This document shows positions 42,788 through 51,720 of a stretch of DNA of 64,000 nucleotides, one piece after another. Source of the DNA: JBBQNR01 sp963774075 (GTDB lineage: Bacteria; Actinomycetota; Thermoleophilia; Solirubrobacterales; JBBDJG01); NCBI GenBank assembly GCA_963774075.1, contig CAVZDP010000002.1, positions 248,001 through 312,000 of the forward strand. The letters are read 5' to 3'. Numbering within the stretch: position 1 is the first letter of the stretch; each line of letters starts with the position of its first letter. The position numbers and the translations under genes are program-made. A model generated the notes under the pieces. It was given only the letters and a program-made list of their open reading frames with translations, made no database searches and was not told the DNA's origin.

Positions 42788-43393
42788 ATGAGGCTCCCGA
42801 ACAGCGCGCACAACACCCGGCCCTGGCGGATCCACGAGCTCACCGGCGACTTCCGGCTCGAGGACGTGTGGGCACTGCCGACGCCGGGGGGCGCGGACGA
42901 CTTCCCTCGGCTGGTGCAGCAGTTTGCCTCGGCCGACCCGTCGCAGAATTTGCCCGGCGGCGCCCGCAGGCTCTGGGCGCTCCGGTGGAAGGTCGGGGGG
43001 CTGCTCGGTTGGGACGAACCGGACGCTGGCCTCGGCTCCAGAGTGCCGACGCTTCGCGACCGGTTGCCGGTGGATCTGCGCGATGTCCCCTCCGGCCCGG
43101 ACTTCGACGCGCTCCCCTTCACCTCGCTGTACCTGCTCGAAGACGAGTGGGCCGCGGAGATCGCCAACCGGACCATGCACGGGCTGATGCACCTCGGCTG
43201 GGTCCCGGACGGGACCGGCGGCTACCGCGGCCAGATGGCCGTTCTCGTGAAGCCGAACGGACGGCTCGGGACCGCCTACATGGCCGCGATCAGGCCGTTC
43301 CGGCACCTGATCGTCTACCCGGCGATGATGCGACAGATCGAGCGGGAGTGGCGGGCGCGCGCCGGCGAGGCGACAGCGGCGCAGGCGTGCTAG
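42788..43393 (+). CDS. DUF2867-domain protein
   Basis: A 201-residue protein starting MRLPNSAHNTRPWRIHELTG. The rest, GDFRLEDVWALPTPGGADDFP, ALRWKVGGLLGW and TMHGLMHLGWV with RPFRHLIVYPAMMR, fits DUF2867, a START-like, often lipid-linked fold. ATG at 42788; frame open further upstream but overlapping the SnoaL gene. No function is assigned to the family. Confidence 0.75.
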   Translation: MRLPNSAHNTRPWRIHELTGDFRLEDVWALPTPGGADDFPRLVQQFASADPSQNLPGGARRLWALRWKVGGLLGWDEPDAGLGSRVPTLRDRLPVDLRDVPSGPDFDALPFTSLYLLEDEWAAEIANRTMHGLMHLGWVPDGTGGYRGQMAVLVKPNGRLGTAYMAAIRPFRHLIVYPAMMRQIEREWRARAGEATAAQAC

Positions 43394-43452
43394 CTGGATT
43401 GCTCGGAACAGCGCCGACGCCGACCATGAACCGGGACAGGCCCTTCCTGAGG

Positions 43453-43526
43453 GGTGAGCGACGGGACTCGAACCCGCGACCACCTGGACCACAACCAGGA
43501 GCTCTACCTACTGAGCTACGCCCACC
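43453..43526 (-). tRNA. tRNA-His (GTG)
   Basis: Cloverleaf on the minus strand: acceptor GTGGGCG pairs with CGCTCAC, D arm AGCTCAGTAGGTAGAGCT, anticodon stem CCTGG/CCAGG with loop TTGTGGT (anticodon GTG), and T arm CGGGTTCGAGTCCCG. The extra G at position -1 opposite C73 is the tRNA-His hallmark. CCA is not encoded. Confidence 0.97.
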
Positions 43527-43600
43527 ACGGGTAGTCGGGCCCGGATAGGGCCCGAAAAGCAATCTAGCATCGGCTCTGGCGGTTTCCGCTCAGGCGAGGC

Positions 43601-44260
43601 TCAGGCGGGCGTCACACGAAGCGACGCCCACAGGTACCAGCTCGCGACCGAGCGCCACGGTCGCCACGGTCGCGCGAGCTTTTTGAAGCGGTCCGGGCTC
43701 GGGTACTTGCGCAGCCGGTATTCGATCATCGCGGCTCTCTGCAGCCCGAGGTCGCCGACCGGCAGCACGTCGGGCCGGCCGAGGTGGAAGATCAGGAACA
43801 TGTCGACGGTCCACTGGCCGATGCCCTTCACCTGAATGAGACGCCACGCTATCTCGTCGTCCGCTAGCTCGTCGAGCTCCTCGAGCACCAGCTCGCCCGA
43901 TTGCACTCGGGCGGCCAGGTCACGCAGGAAGGCGACCTTGGAGCGCGACAGCCCGACGGCCGCCCGCAGCTCCTCGGCGTCGTCTGCCAGCACTTCAGCC
44001 GGCGTCGGAGTGCGACCACCGAAGCGGTCGTGCACTCGCCCGACCATGGTGCGTGCGACGCTCGTGGAGAGCTGCTGGCCGATGATCGCGCGGACGAGCG
44101 AGCCGTAGTGGTCTCTCGCCGGGCCGCCACGATCGGTTGTGGAGCCGAGCATGCATGGCCCGACGCGCTCGATGATCGAAGCCATCACCGGGTCGGCGCC
44201 GATGAGGTGCTCCACGGCATCGCCATGGTCCGGTTCTGCGCGGGCGGCTCGAGCGCACAA
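43601..44260 (-). CDS. DNA-3-methyladenine glycosylase II (AlkA-like)
   Basis: Base-excision repair glycosylase of 219 residues. The helix-hairpin-helix is VKGIGQWTVD (144-153) with the catalytic aspartate D170 in VGDLGLQ; GQQLSTSVARTMVGR is the conserved middle helix. It lacks the N-terminal beta domain of E. coli AlkA, like the short archaeal and actinobacterial forms. It would excise alkylated purines. Confidence 0.92.
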   Translation of the reverse strand: MCARAARAEPDHGDAVEHLIGADPVMASIIERVGPCMLGSTTDRGGPARDHYGSLVRAIIGQQLSTSVARTMVGRVHDRFGGRTPTPAEVLADDAEELRAAVGLSRSKVAFLRDLAARVQSGELVLEELDELADDEIAWRLIQVKGIGQWTVDMFLIFHLGRPDVLPVGDLGLQRAAMIEYRLRKYPSPDRFKKLARPWRPWRSVASWYLWASLRVTPA

Positions 44261-44322
44261 GGCGCGTCAAGCCTAGCGACGCCTCGCTCCCCGGCCCGAA
44301 GCCGGGAGGCTGTCCCTTCCGG

Positions 44323-47300
44323 CTAGAACGTCTGGACGACGAGCTGTGCCGCGGTGGCCCCGGTCTCGCGGCTCGCGAAGGTGGCGTTCGCGTTGCTGGT
44401 GGAGGTCAGCGCCAAGCTCACGAGGCCGCTGCCCGTGACGAGCGAGGTCACGTCGACCTCCCTCCAGGTCCCCCCGGTCGTGGGCCCGGAAGAACCGACC
44501 ACGGAGCCGACGTCGGGCTTCGTGTCGTAGGTCGTCGTGGCTTCGCTCCAGAGGATGTCGGTAACCCCGCGCACATCGAAACCGATCGCGTTGGAGTTGT
44601 TCGAGTAGACCCGTAGCTTGGCGCTCAGGACGTTCGTCCCCGCCAGGCCGCCGACGTCGAACCGGAGGTAGCTGCGGACGTCCGGCGACACATCGGTGCG
44701 AAGGATCGGCGACGTTCCCGGATGCGACGTTGGGATGCTCGCGTCCACATACGTGTCCGCAACTGGGGTATAGGTCTGCGTTGTCGCCGCCGGCGTGGCG
44801 GCCACGATCGCGTTCGATCGCAGCGAATGGTTTCCGGCCACGTCGAACGCGTCGAGCTCGTAGCTGTAACTGCTGGCCGGTGAGACGCTCGTGTCGCTGT
44901 AGGAGACGGCGCTTGGGCCGACCGTTGCGATCGCGCTCCCGTCGCGGTAGATCGTGTAGCCGTCGACCCCCACGTCGTCGCTCGCCGCGTCCCACGAAAG
45001 GTCCACCCGCTGCGGAGTCGGCGCGACGGCATTCGTGAGCGCCGGGGCGCTCGGGGCCACGTTGTCGGGCGGAGGCACCTGCGTGGTGACGACGAGCTGC
45101 GGCGCGTTGGCTCCGCTTTCGCGGCTCGCGAAGGCGGAGTTTGCGTTGCTGGTCGAGGTCATGGCGAGGCTCAGAGGACCGTTACCGGTCACCAGCTCCG
45201 TCACGTCGACTTCCTTCCAAGTCGCGGTCGTCGTCGGTCCGGACGACGCGACGATCCCCCCGATCTCCGGCTTCGTGGCGTAGCTCGTGGTCGTCTCCCC
45301 CCAGAGGACGTCGGGCACCGTCCGCACGTCGAAGCCGATGGCGTTGGAGTTGTTCGCGTAGACGCGCAGCTTGGCGTTCAGGATCGCCCTTCCTCCGATC
45401 CCGCCGACGTCGAATCTGAGGTAGCTTCGAACGTCGGGCGACACGTCGGTGCGAAGGATCGGCGAGATCCCGGGGCTGGCCGTCGGGTTGCTCGCGTCCA
45501 CGTAGGTGTCCGCGACAGGCGTGAACGAGTGCGTGGTCGCTCCCGGCGTGTCGACGGCGATCGAGTTCGAGCGCGCCGAGTGGTTTCCAGCAGCGTCGAA
45601 CGCATCGACGTCGTAGCTGTAGCTGGAGCTGGGCGAGGCGCTCGTGTCGCTGAAGGAGAGGGTGTTCGGGCCTACCGTGGCGATCGGGCTTCCGTCGCGA
45701 TAGACCGTGTAGCCGTCCAGCGCGTCGTCGTCGCTCGCAGCGTCCCACGACAGGTCCACCCGCATCGCCGTCACGGCGATCGCGCTCGTGAGCGCTGGGA
45801 CGCTCGGCGCCACCAGGTCGGGAGGGGGCACCTGTGCCGTGACCACCAGTTCGGGGGCCACGGCGGTCTCGCGGCTGGCGTAGAGGGAGGTGCCGGGGCT
45901 CATCGAGGTGAGTGCGACGCTGAGCTGCCCGTTCCCGGAGACGAGTGACGTGACGTCGACCTCCGTCCATGCGCCCGCCGTCACCGGACCGGACGAGCCG
46001 ACGGTCTCTCCCATGTCCGGCTTCGTCTCGTAAGTGGTCGAGCTCTCGTCCCAGGAGTTGCTCGCGACGCCGTGGACGTCGTACCCGAGCGCGTTCGACG
46101 CTGTGGCGTGGACACGAAGCTTGGCATTGAGAATGCTCGGGCCGAGCCTCTTCAGGTCGAACCGCAGGTAGCTGCGGGCCTCGGGCGAGGCGTCCGTGCG
46201 AAGGGCGGACGAGGTTCCATAGCCGACGGTCGGGGTGGCTGCGTCCACGTAGGTGTCGGCGACCGGGGTGAAGGTGCGCGTCGTGACATCCGGAGTCGTG
46301 AGCGAGACGGCGTTCGACTGGTCGGAGTGATTGTCGTCGGCGTCGAAAGCCCCGACGGTGTAGCTGTAGGTGCTGCTGGGCGACACGTCTCTGTCGCTGT
46401 AGTGCAGCGTGTCCGGCCCGACCAGCGCTACTGCGGCGCTGTCGCGGTAGACCGTGTAGCCACCGAGCTCGCCGTTGTCCGTGCTCGCGCTCCAAGACAG
46501 GTCGACGCGCTTGGGGTTGGCCGCCGTGCCCGTCAAGGTCGGCGTAGTCGGCCGTTGCGTGTCCAGCGAGCCCTCGGACGTGACGATCAACCTCGGAGCC
46601 ATCGAGGGGTTCTCACGGTTGCCGTAGTCGAGGCCCTTCTTGTCGGTCGTCGTCATGGCGAGGCTCACGGGGCCGTCGTGGCGCACGAGCGAGGTCACGT
46701 CGATCTCCTGCCAGGCGTTGCGGACAGCGCGGCCGGAGGACGCGGCGACAGCGCCGACGGGGGGCCTGTTCGCGTACGTGAGAGTGTTCTCCTGCCAGGT
46801 CGTGCCGACGACCGATCGAACGTCGGCGCCAGTCGAGCTGTCAGTGACCGGCATCACGCGAAGCTTCGCGCTCTTGACCTTCGTCCCGACGTTGGTGAGG
46901 TTGAACTTGAGGTAGGACGTCAGGACGGGCTGGGCGTCGGTCCGCAGCAGGGCAGTAGCGAAGTTCGCTCCCGGCTGGCTCGAGTCGACGTATGCGTCGG
47001 CAGTGGTCACGAACTGCTGCGTCACCGTCTGCGCAGCGTCTCCCTCCGCCGTGACGATGAGCTGGGGCGCGTTCGCCCCCGTTTCGCGGCTGGCATAGTC
47101 GGACGTCTTGTCGCCGGCGCCAGTCAAGGCAACGCTCAAGAGCTCGTCCTGCTGAGCGAGCGCGGTCACGTCGTACTCACGCCACTCGTCCTTCTTGCCG
47201 CCCGCAGTGCCGGCGACGGCGCCGACGGCGGGCCGCGTGGCATAGGTCATCGCGCTCTCCTGCCACTGGTCGTCAGCAACGCCACGCAAGTTGGCGCTCG

Positions 47301-48804
47301 AGCTGCCGTTGGTCGTCCCGAACACGCGCAGCTTCGCACTGATGACCTCGTTGACGCTCGACAGGTCGAAACGCAGGTACGAAATCGTCTCTGGCGTGAT
47401 GCCGGCGCGTAGATTCGTCTGGCTGCCGAACTTGAGCGTCGGGCGACTGGCGTCGACGAAGGTGTCGGCCACCGGAACGAGCTTCGACGTCACGATCCCG
47501 AACGTCCGCACGAAGGTCTTGTTGGAGGTCGAAGAGGTCTTGCCGCTCTCGTCGTAGGCGCGAACCCAGTACGTGTACCTGGTGTCGGCGGTCAGGTTCT
47601 TGTCGGAGTAGGCGAGCGTCTTGGGGCCGAGGTTGGCGACCGCCTGGCCGTCGCGGTAGACGAGGTAGCCGGCGACACCGACGTCATCGGTGGTCGCGCG
47701 CCATGAAAGCTCGACGTTCTTGGAGCTCGTCGCCGTGGCCGTGAGGTTGTTTGGAGCGTCGGGTGGGCTGGCGTCGTCCTCCGTGCCGTGACAGGTACCC
47801 GTGCCGGAGTCAGTGAACGTGCCACCCGGCTCGGGGACGAAGTTCCACTCGTAGCTCGCCGGGTTCAGGTTCAGCATCAGGGCGCCGAACGTGGCGTCGT
47901 CGTGAACCTCGCTGTTGGGCGCAAGGGTCGAGACGGACGTGAGGTTCGAGCCGCCCGTGCCGGCGACGAACTGGCGAATGCCGCGCGCGGGGTCGGCCGT
48001 GCCGTCCCCTCGCTGCGGCGCGAACCGCTCGTACATGTGGTCGTGCCCCGTGAGCACGACCTCGGCTCCGGCCGAGTACAGCAGGTTCCAGAGGGGAAGC
48101 GAGCCCGAGGTCGAGCGGCCACCCGAGCTGAACAGAGGGATGTGCCAGTAGGCGAGCGTGCACTGGTCCTCGTGCGCCTCGAGGTCCGCGGCGAGCCATC
48201 TGCCCTGAGGGCTGAGCACGCCACAACCGCCGATGGCCACGCAGCTGGTGTTGAGCGCGATCAGGTGCCAGGAGCCCACGTCGTAGCTGTAGTAGCCCTT
48301 GTCGCGGTCTCCCGCGGCGCCGGAGAAGTTGCCGACGCCGTTGAAGTAGTCGTAGTGGCCGGCTGCGCCGAGGTTGCTCTCGTCGCACCCGGTTCCGCCG
48401 AAGATGGATCCACCGTGGGTGAGGTACTCGTGGTTGCCGACGACCGGGTGGGCGATCGAGTTGAAGCGCCCCCAGCTCAGGTCGTATGACTGCTGGAAGG
48501 CACCGTGGCCGCCGCAGTAGTACTGATTGTCGCCGAGCGGCAGCACGGCATCCGGCTGAGCGCTTTGGATGAGATCCGACACGGCGTGCTGGCGGCAGGA
48601 GCCGGGGACGCCCTGGCCGCCGTTGAAGTCGGGATCGAGCGGGTCGCAGGCGATGTCACCGGCGGCGGCGATCCGCGTGCCAAGGGATCCCGTGCCGGCG
48701 ATCGGGCCATCGTGAGCGCCGGCGATCGCCGGGACGGCGAGCGCCGCTACAAACAGGAACACCGCACAGGCGCGGCCGAAGAGGGTGCGCCAATCCGTTG
48801 GCAA
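44323..48804 (-). CDS. Secreted metallophosphoesterase with FN3 and DNRLRE modules
   Basis: A 1,493-residue exported protein. After a signal peptide (about 1-31) comes a calcineurin-type phosphoesterase domain (40-340): AAAGDIACDP (D50), LGDNQYYCGG, GNHEYLTHGG and LTGHDHMYERF. An FN3 domain (350-435) and two DNRLRE modules (440-745) follow, then three FN3-DNRLRE pairs, each starting like RVDLSW and ending like RETG.NAPQLVVT. No C-terminal anchor is seen. DNRLRE domains are known in secreted bacterial proteins and probably mediate cell-surface or polymer interaction. Could act on secreted phosphoesters; substrate unknown. Confidence 0.9.
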   Translation of the reverse strand: MPTDWRTLFGRACAVFLFVAALAVPAIAGAHDGPIAGTGSLGTRIAAAGDIACDPLDPDFNGGQGVPGSCRQHAVSDLIQSAQPDAVLPLGDNQYYCGGHGAFQQSYDLSWGRFNSIAHPVVGNHEYLTHGGSIFGGTGCDESNLGAAGHYDYFNGVGNFSGAAGDRDKGYYSYDVGSWHLIALNTSCVAIGGCGVLSPQGRWLAADLEAHEDQCTLAYWHIPLFSSGGRSTSGSLPLWNLLYSAGAEVVLTGHDHMYERFAPQRGDGTADPARGIRQFVAGTGGSNLTSVSTLAPNSEVHDDATFGALMLNLNPASYEWNFVPEPGGTFTDSGTGTCHGTEDDASPPDAPNNLTATATSSKNVELSWRATTDDVGVAGYLVYRDGQAVANLGPKTLAYSDKNLTADTRYTYWVRAYDESGKTSSTSNKTFVRTFGIVTSKLVPVADTFVDASRPTLKFGSQTNLRAGITPETISYLRFDLSSVNEVISAKLRVFGTTNGSSSANLRGVADDQWQESAMTYATRPAVGAVAGTAGGKKDEWREYDVTALAQQDELLSVALTGAGDKTSDYASRETGANAPQLIVTAEGDAAQTVTQQFVTTADAYVDSSQPGANFATALLRTDAQPVLTSYLKFNLTNVGTKVKSAKLRVMPVTDSSTGADVRSVVGTTWQENTLTYANRPPVGAVAASSGRAVRNAWQEIDVTSLVRHDGPVSLAMTTTDKKGLDYGNRENPSMAPRLIVTSEGSLDTQRPTTPTLTGTAANPKRVDLSWSASTDNGELGGYTVYRDSAAVALVGPDTLHYSDRDVSPSSTYSYTVGAFDADDNHSDQSNAVSLTTPDVTTRTFTPVADTYVDAATPTVGYGTSSALRTDASPEARSYLRFDLKRLGPSILNAKLRVHATASNALGYDVHGVASNSWDESSTTYETKPDMGETVGSSGPVTAGAWTEVDVTSLVSGNGQLSVALTSMSPGTSLYASRETAVAPELVVTAQVPPPDLVAPSVPALTSAIAVTAMRVDLSWDAASDDDALDGYTVYRDGSPIATVGPNTLSFSDTSASPSSSYSYDVDAFDAAGNHSARSNSIAVDTPGATTHSFTPVADTYVDASNPTASPGISPILRTDVSPDVRSYLRFDVGGIGGRAILNAKLRVYANNSNAIGFDVRTVPDVLWGETTTSYATKPEIGGIVASSGPTTTATWKEVDVTELVTGNGPLSLAMTSTSNANSAFASRESGANAPQLVVTTQVPPPDNVAPSAPALTNAVAPTPQRVDLSWDAASDDVGVDGYTIYRDGSAIATVGPSAVSYSDTSVSPASSYSYELDAFDVAGNHSLRSNAIVAATPAATTQTYTPVADTYVDASIPTSHPGTSPILRTDVSPDVRSYLRFDVGGLAGTNVLSAKLRVYSNNSNAIGFDVRGVTDILWSEATTTYDTKPDVGSVVGSSGPTTGGTWREVDVTSLVTGSGLVSLALTSTSNANATFASRETGATAAQLVVQTF
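44340..46560. repeat. Three tandem FN3-DNRLRE coding repeats, about 740 bp each
   Basis: The 3' half of the metallophosphoesterase gene consists of three units about 740 bp long, with strong DNA-level similarity (for example CGTCGCGGTAGA.CGTGTAGCC and CACGTA.GTGTCCGC recur once per unit). Such arrays expand by recombination; copy number may vary between strains. Confidence 0.75.
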
Positions 48805-48964
48805 GCAATTCCTTCCGTGGGGGGACCTAAAGAGCGAAGGCAGTGTAATCAGGCTCTACACCTCCCGGCCACTAAATCTGACCGCGACGAGCTCGACCGG
48901 CTCCGAGAGCAGGTGGACGAATGGCCGAGCGCGAGGATCGAGAGACCGGTACTAGGGTGAGAAC

Positions 48965-50770
48965 GTGTCAAGGACGACACAACCCACCTCCCGCAGTACG
49001 CACGGTCGCAAGCAAGCACGGCTGCCTCGCGCGATCCTCGTCGCGGCGTTGACTCTGAGCTGTCTCGTCGTCGCTTCCGCGCCGGCTGGCGCCGCAGGCG
49101 CTCAGGCGAGGATCTCGCAGGTAGGCCCCGACGGAAATCCCGCCTACGACGGGCTCGCTCCCGCGGTTGCGTACAACGCGCGGGCAGACCAGTACCTCAC
49201 GGTGTGGGAGGCGGACGACTCGACCGACGAGGAGAGCGAGATCCACGGCCGCGTCGTCAACGCGAGCGGCGCTCCGGTCAGCGCCGAGTTTCGCATCTCG
49301 CAGACCGGTCCCGACGGCGACCCCAACTTCGACGCGTTCAGGCCCACGGTCGCGTACAGCTTCCACACGAACGAGTACCTCGTGGCCTGGTACGGCAACG
49401 CCGCCGGAGGCGACGAGTTCGAGATCTACGGCCAGCGCGTGAGCGCGGGCGGCGCTGAGATCGGTGCAAACGACTTCCGGATCTCGGACATGGGTCCCGA
49501 GGGCAACCCCAGCTTCGACGCTTCGCGGCCCGCGCTCGCCTACAACCAGAACGCCAACGAGTTCGTGGTCGTCTGGTACGGCGACGACACGGTCAGCAAC
49601 GAGTTCGAGATCTACGGCCAGCGCGTCAGCGGTAGCGGCTCTGAGATTGGCGCAAACGACTTCCGGATCTCCGACGCCGGCCCGAATGGCGACGCCGGCT
49701 TCGACGTCTTCAAGCCGGCGATCGCGCACAACCCGCAGGCGAACGAGTATCTCGTCACCTGGTACGGGGACGACACGGTTGCCGATGAGCTCGAGATCTA
49801 CGGCCAGCGCCTGAACGGGGCGGGCGCCGAGGTCGGGACGAACGACTTTCGCATCTCCGACATGGGTCCGAACGGCAGCACGAGCTTCGAGGCTCAGCGG
49901 CCCTCCGTCGCCTACAACCCGCACGCCGGCGAGTACCTCGTCGCGTGGGACGGCGACGACGACACCGCGCCGCTCGTCGACAACGAGAGCGAGGTCCACG
50001 GTCAGCGCCTGAGCGCCACAGGTGCAGAGGTGGGCGCGAACGACTTCAGGATCTCCCGCGCCGGACCCCACGGCAACAACAGCTTCGATGCCTTCAGGCC
50101 CGTCGTGGCGCACGCCCCGGGCGGCGATTACCTGGTCGTCTGGTACGCCGACGGCGCCGTCAACGGCGAGCTGGAGGTGTACGGGCAGAACCTGAGCGCG
50201 GCCGGCGCGGCGGTCGGCGCCATCAACTTCAGGCTTTCACGGATGGGCCCCGACTTCGATGCCTCCTTCGACGCCGCGGATCCCTCTCTCGCATCCGGCG
50301 CGCGCGCCAACGAGTACCTGGCCGTTTGGTCGGGCGACGACAGCTCCACGCCCCTCGCGGACGACGAGTTCGAGATCTTCGGCAGCGCAGCGCCCGTCGC
50401 GAGCCCGCCCCCCGGAGCGGTAACTCAGAAGCCCCACCTGAAGCTCACCTATCGCAAGCGCCAGCGCATCACCAAGAGGGGCTTCGTGATCGTCTACGCG
50501 AAGAGCGACCAGGCGGGCAAGCTCTTGGCGAAGGCGCTGGTGGGACGCGCGCGGGCGAAGTCGAGCAAGTCACGGAAGCTGCGGAGCCTCCGTCGCACGG
50601 TCAGCCCGAACCGGCGCTACAAGCTCCGTTTCAAGCTTTCACGCAAGGTTCGCCGTGAGGTCAGGCGCAAGCTGCGCCGCAACAAGCGCTCGGCCGTGCG
50701 GGTAACGGTGCGCATGAATGCCGACGGCGGAACCGCCACGGCGAGAGCGTTCATCCGCGCCAAGCGCTGA
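48965..50770 (+). CDS. Secreted repeat protein with basic C-terminal domain
   Basis: A 601-residue protein. A signal peptide (about residues 20-45) leads into seven consecutive 60-66-residue repeats of the form NDFRIS.MGP.GN..FDA..P, VAYN..ANEYLV.WYGDDT and E.EIYGQRL...GAEVG, a blade-like or beta-solenoid pattern with Asp/Asn-rich turns. The last 110 residues are strongly basic and beta-rich (LKLTYRKRQRITKRGF, then KLSRKVRREVRRKLRRNK), with a C-terminus like that of the protein at 59546-61564. Probably surface-exposed; no enzymatic motif. GTG start. Confidence 0.75.
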   Translation: MSRTTQPTSRSTHGRKQARLPRAILVAALTLSCLVVASAPAGAAGAQARISQVGPDGNPAYDGLAPAVAYNARADQYLTVWEADDSTDEESEIHGRVVNASGAPVSAEFRISQTGPDGDPNFDAFRPTVAYSFHTNEYLVAWYGNAAGGDEFEIYGQRVSAGGAEIGANDFRISDMGPEGNPSFDASRPALAYNQNANEFVVVWYGDDTVSNEFEIYGQRVSGSGSEIGANDFRISDAGPNGDAGFDVFKPAIAHNPQANEYLVTWYGDDTVADELEIYGQRLNGAGAEVGTNDFRISDMGPNGSTSFEAQRPSVAYNPHAGEYLVAWDGDDDTAPLVDNESEVHGQRLSATGAEVGANDFRISRAGPHGNNSFDAFRPVVAHAPGGDYLVVWYADGAVNGELEVYGQNLSAAGAAVGAINFRLSRMGPDFDASFDAADPSLASGARANEYLAVWSGDDSSTPLADDEFEIFGSAAPVASPPPGAVTQKPHLKLTYRKRQRITKRGFVIVYAKSDQAGKLLAKALVGRARAKSSKSRKLRSLRRTVSPNRRYKLRFKLSRKVRREVRRKLRRNKRSAVRVTVRMNADGGTATARAFIRAKR

Positions 50771-50803
50771 TCTTCCTCCCACAGTTCGCAGCGAGGCCAT
50801 GCC

Positions 50804-50832
50804 AGAAGGCCGCGTCCCCCCCGCGGCCTTCT
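50804..50832 (+). terminator. Strong hairpin after the repeat protein
   Basis: AGAAGGCCGCG pairs perfectly with CGCGGCCTTCT around a TCCCCCC loop, 34 nt after the repeat-protein stop. No T-run follows, as is usual in high-GC actinobacteria. It precedes the NTF2-like gene at 50877. Confidence 0.65.
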
Positions 50833-50876
50833 GAGCATTTCAACTACTAGGCCCCCTGCGAGATACTGCGCGGAAG

Positions 50877-51296
50877 ATGTCGCAGGAGAACGTGGAGATC
50901 GTGCGTCAGGCATTCGAGTGCTTCGAGCGCCGGGATTGGGCCAGCGCGGCACCGCTCTACGATCCGGACGTTGAGCAGCACGGAACGGTCGGTGGCGTTG
51001 AAGAAGGCCAGGTCCTCCGTGGCCCCGACGAGATCAGACGGAGCTTCGAGAGCGAAGACGAGATTTGGGCTGAGCACCGGATGGAACCGGAGAAGTTCAT
51101 CGATGTCGGTGACCGGGTGGTTGTTCTGGTACGCGAGTACCAGCGCGGCAAGACCAGCGGTATAGAGACTGAGATCGAAACGGCGGTCATCATGGATTTG
51201 CGAAACGGACGGATTACCCGCGCGCAGGGATACATGGACCGCGCCGCGGCTCTCAGAGCCGCAGGCCTGTCAGAGCAGGACGCTCGCAGCCAGTGA
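50877..51296 (+). CDS. NTF2/SnoaL-like protein, intact family member
   Basis: A 139-residue NTF2-like protein: MSQENVEIVRQAFECFERRD, YDPDVEQHGTVGGVEEGQV, DVGDRVVVLVREY and a final GYMDRAAALRAAGLSEQDA. Its 5' end (ATGTCGCAGGAG, then AACGTGGAGATC) is the uninterrupted form of the sequence broken by an 81-bp element in the paralogues at 52512 and 53055. Function unknown; these genes are numerous in Thermoleophilia. Confidence 0.8.
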   Translation: MSQENVEIVRQAFECFERRDWASAAPLYDPDVEQHGTVGGVEEGQVLRGPDEIRRSFESEDEIWAEHRMEPEKFIDVGDRVVVLVREYQRGKTSGIETEIETAVIMDLRNGRITRAQGYMDRAAALRAAGLSEQDARSQ

Positions 51297-51720
51297 GCTC
51301 GTTGTAGTTCCTAGGTAGATTGGTTCATCCGGGGCCCCCTTGGAGGCTGAGAGCTGCCAAGCCACTCAGGTCTGACGCCGAGGGAGCTTCGTCAGCGGTC
51401 GCCGTGAGCGTCTTGCTCCGGGCATGAAGATAGGCCCGATGCCCAGCTCCGAGTGTCCGGTCGCGTGACTAGCGTCGCCGGCACCGGAACAAGGGGCATT
51501 GGGAGAACGCAGACGGGCAGGCCGTCCTTTGTCGGATGGGCTGCGAGCCCGACTTGCTCACTGGCCGCCCCTGCGACTTGTCCGGTTGTGCTGAGAGCAC
51601 GAATCCGTTGTGTCTTTCCTCTCCATGAATAAAGAGGAACTCTGCGCTTTAGCTCGTCGTCACCCGCACCGGGTGCGACTTTGGCAGAAAGGGGGCCGAT
51701 CGTCTAGAGGGACTTGACTT
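51297..51720. other. Intergenic region without recognisable gene
   Basis: No frame over 60 codons and no familiar RNA. Lower GC than the surroundings, especially 51590-51660. A perfect hairpin CACCCG-CAC-CGGGTG at 51661-51675, just past the minus-strand NTF2-like gene, may be its terminator. It may hold a decayed gene or foreign DNA. Confidence 0.4.

Noticed and set aside
43290..43562. Minus-strand frame translating to SSVGRAPGCGPGGRGFESRR
   Set aside because: This is the translation of the tRNA-His gene, a well-known false protein.
44340..46560. Short repeats that might be a CRISPR array
   Set aside because: The period is about 740 bp and the repeats are in-frame protein modules; there are no short spacers and no cas genes.
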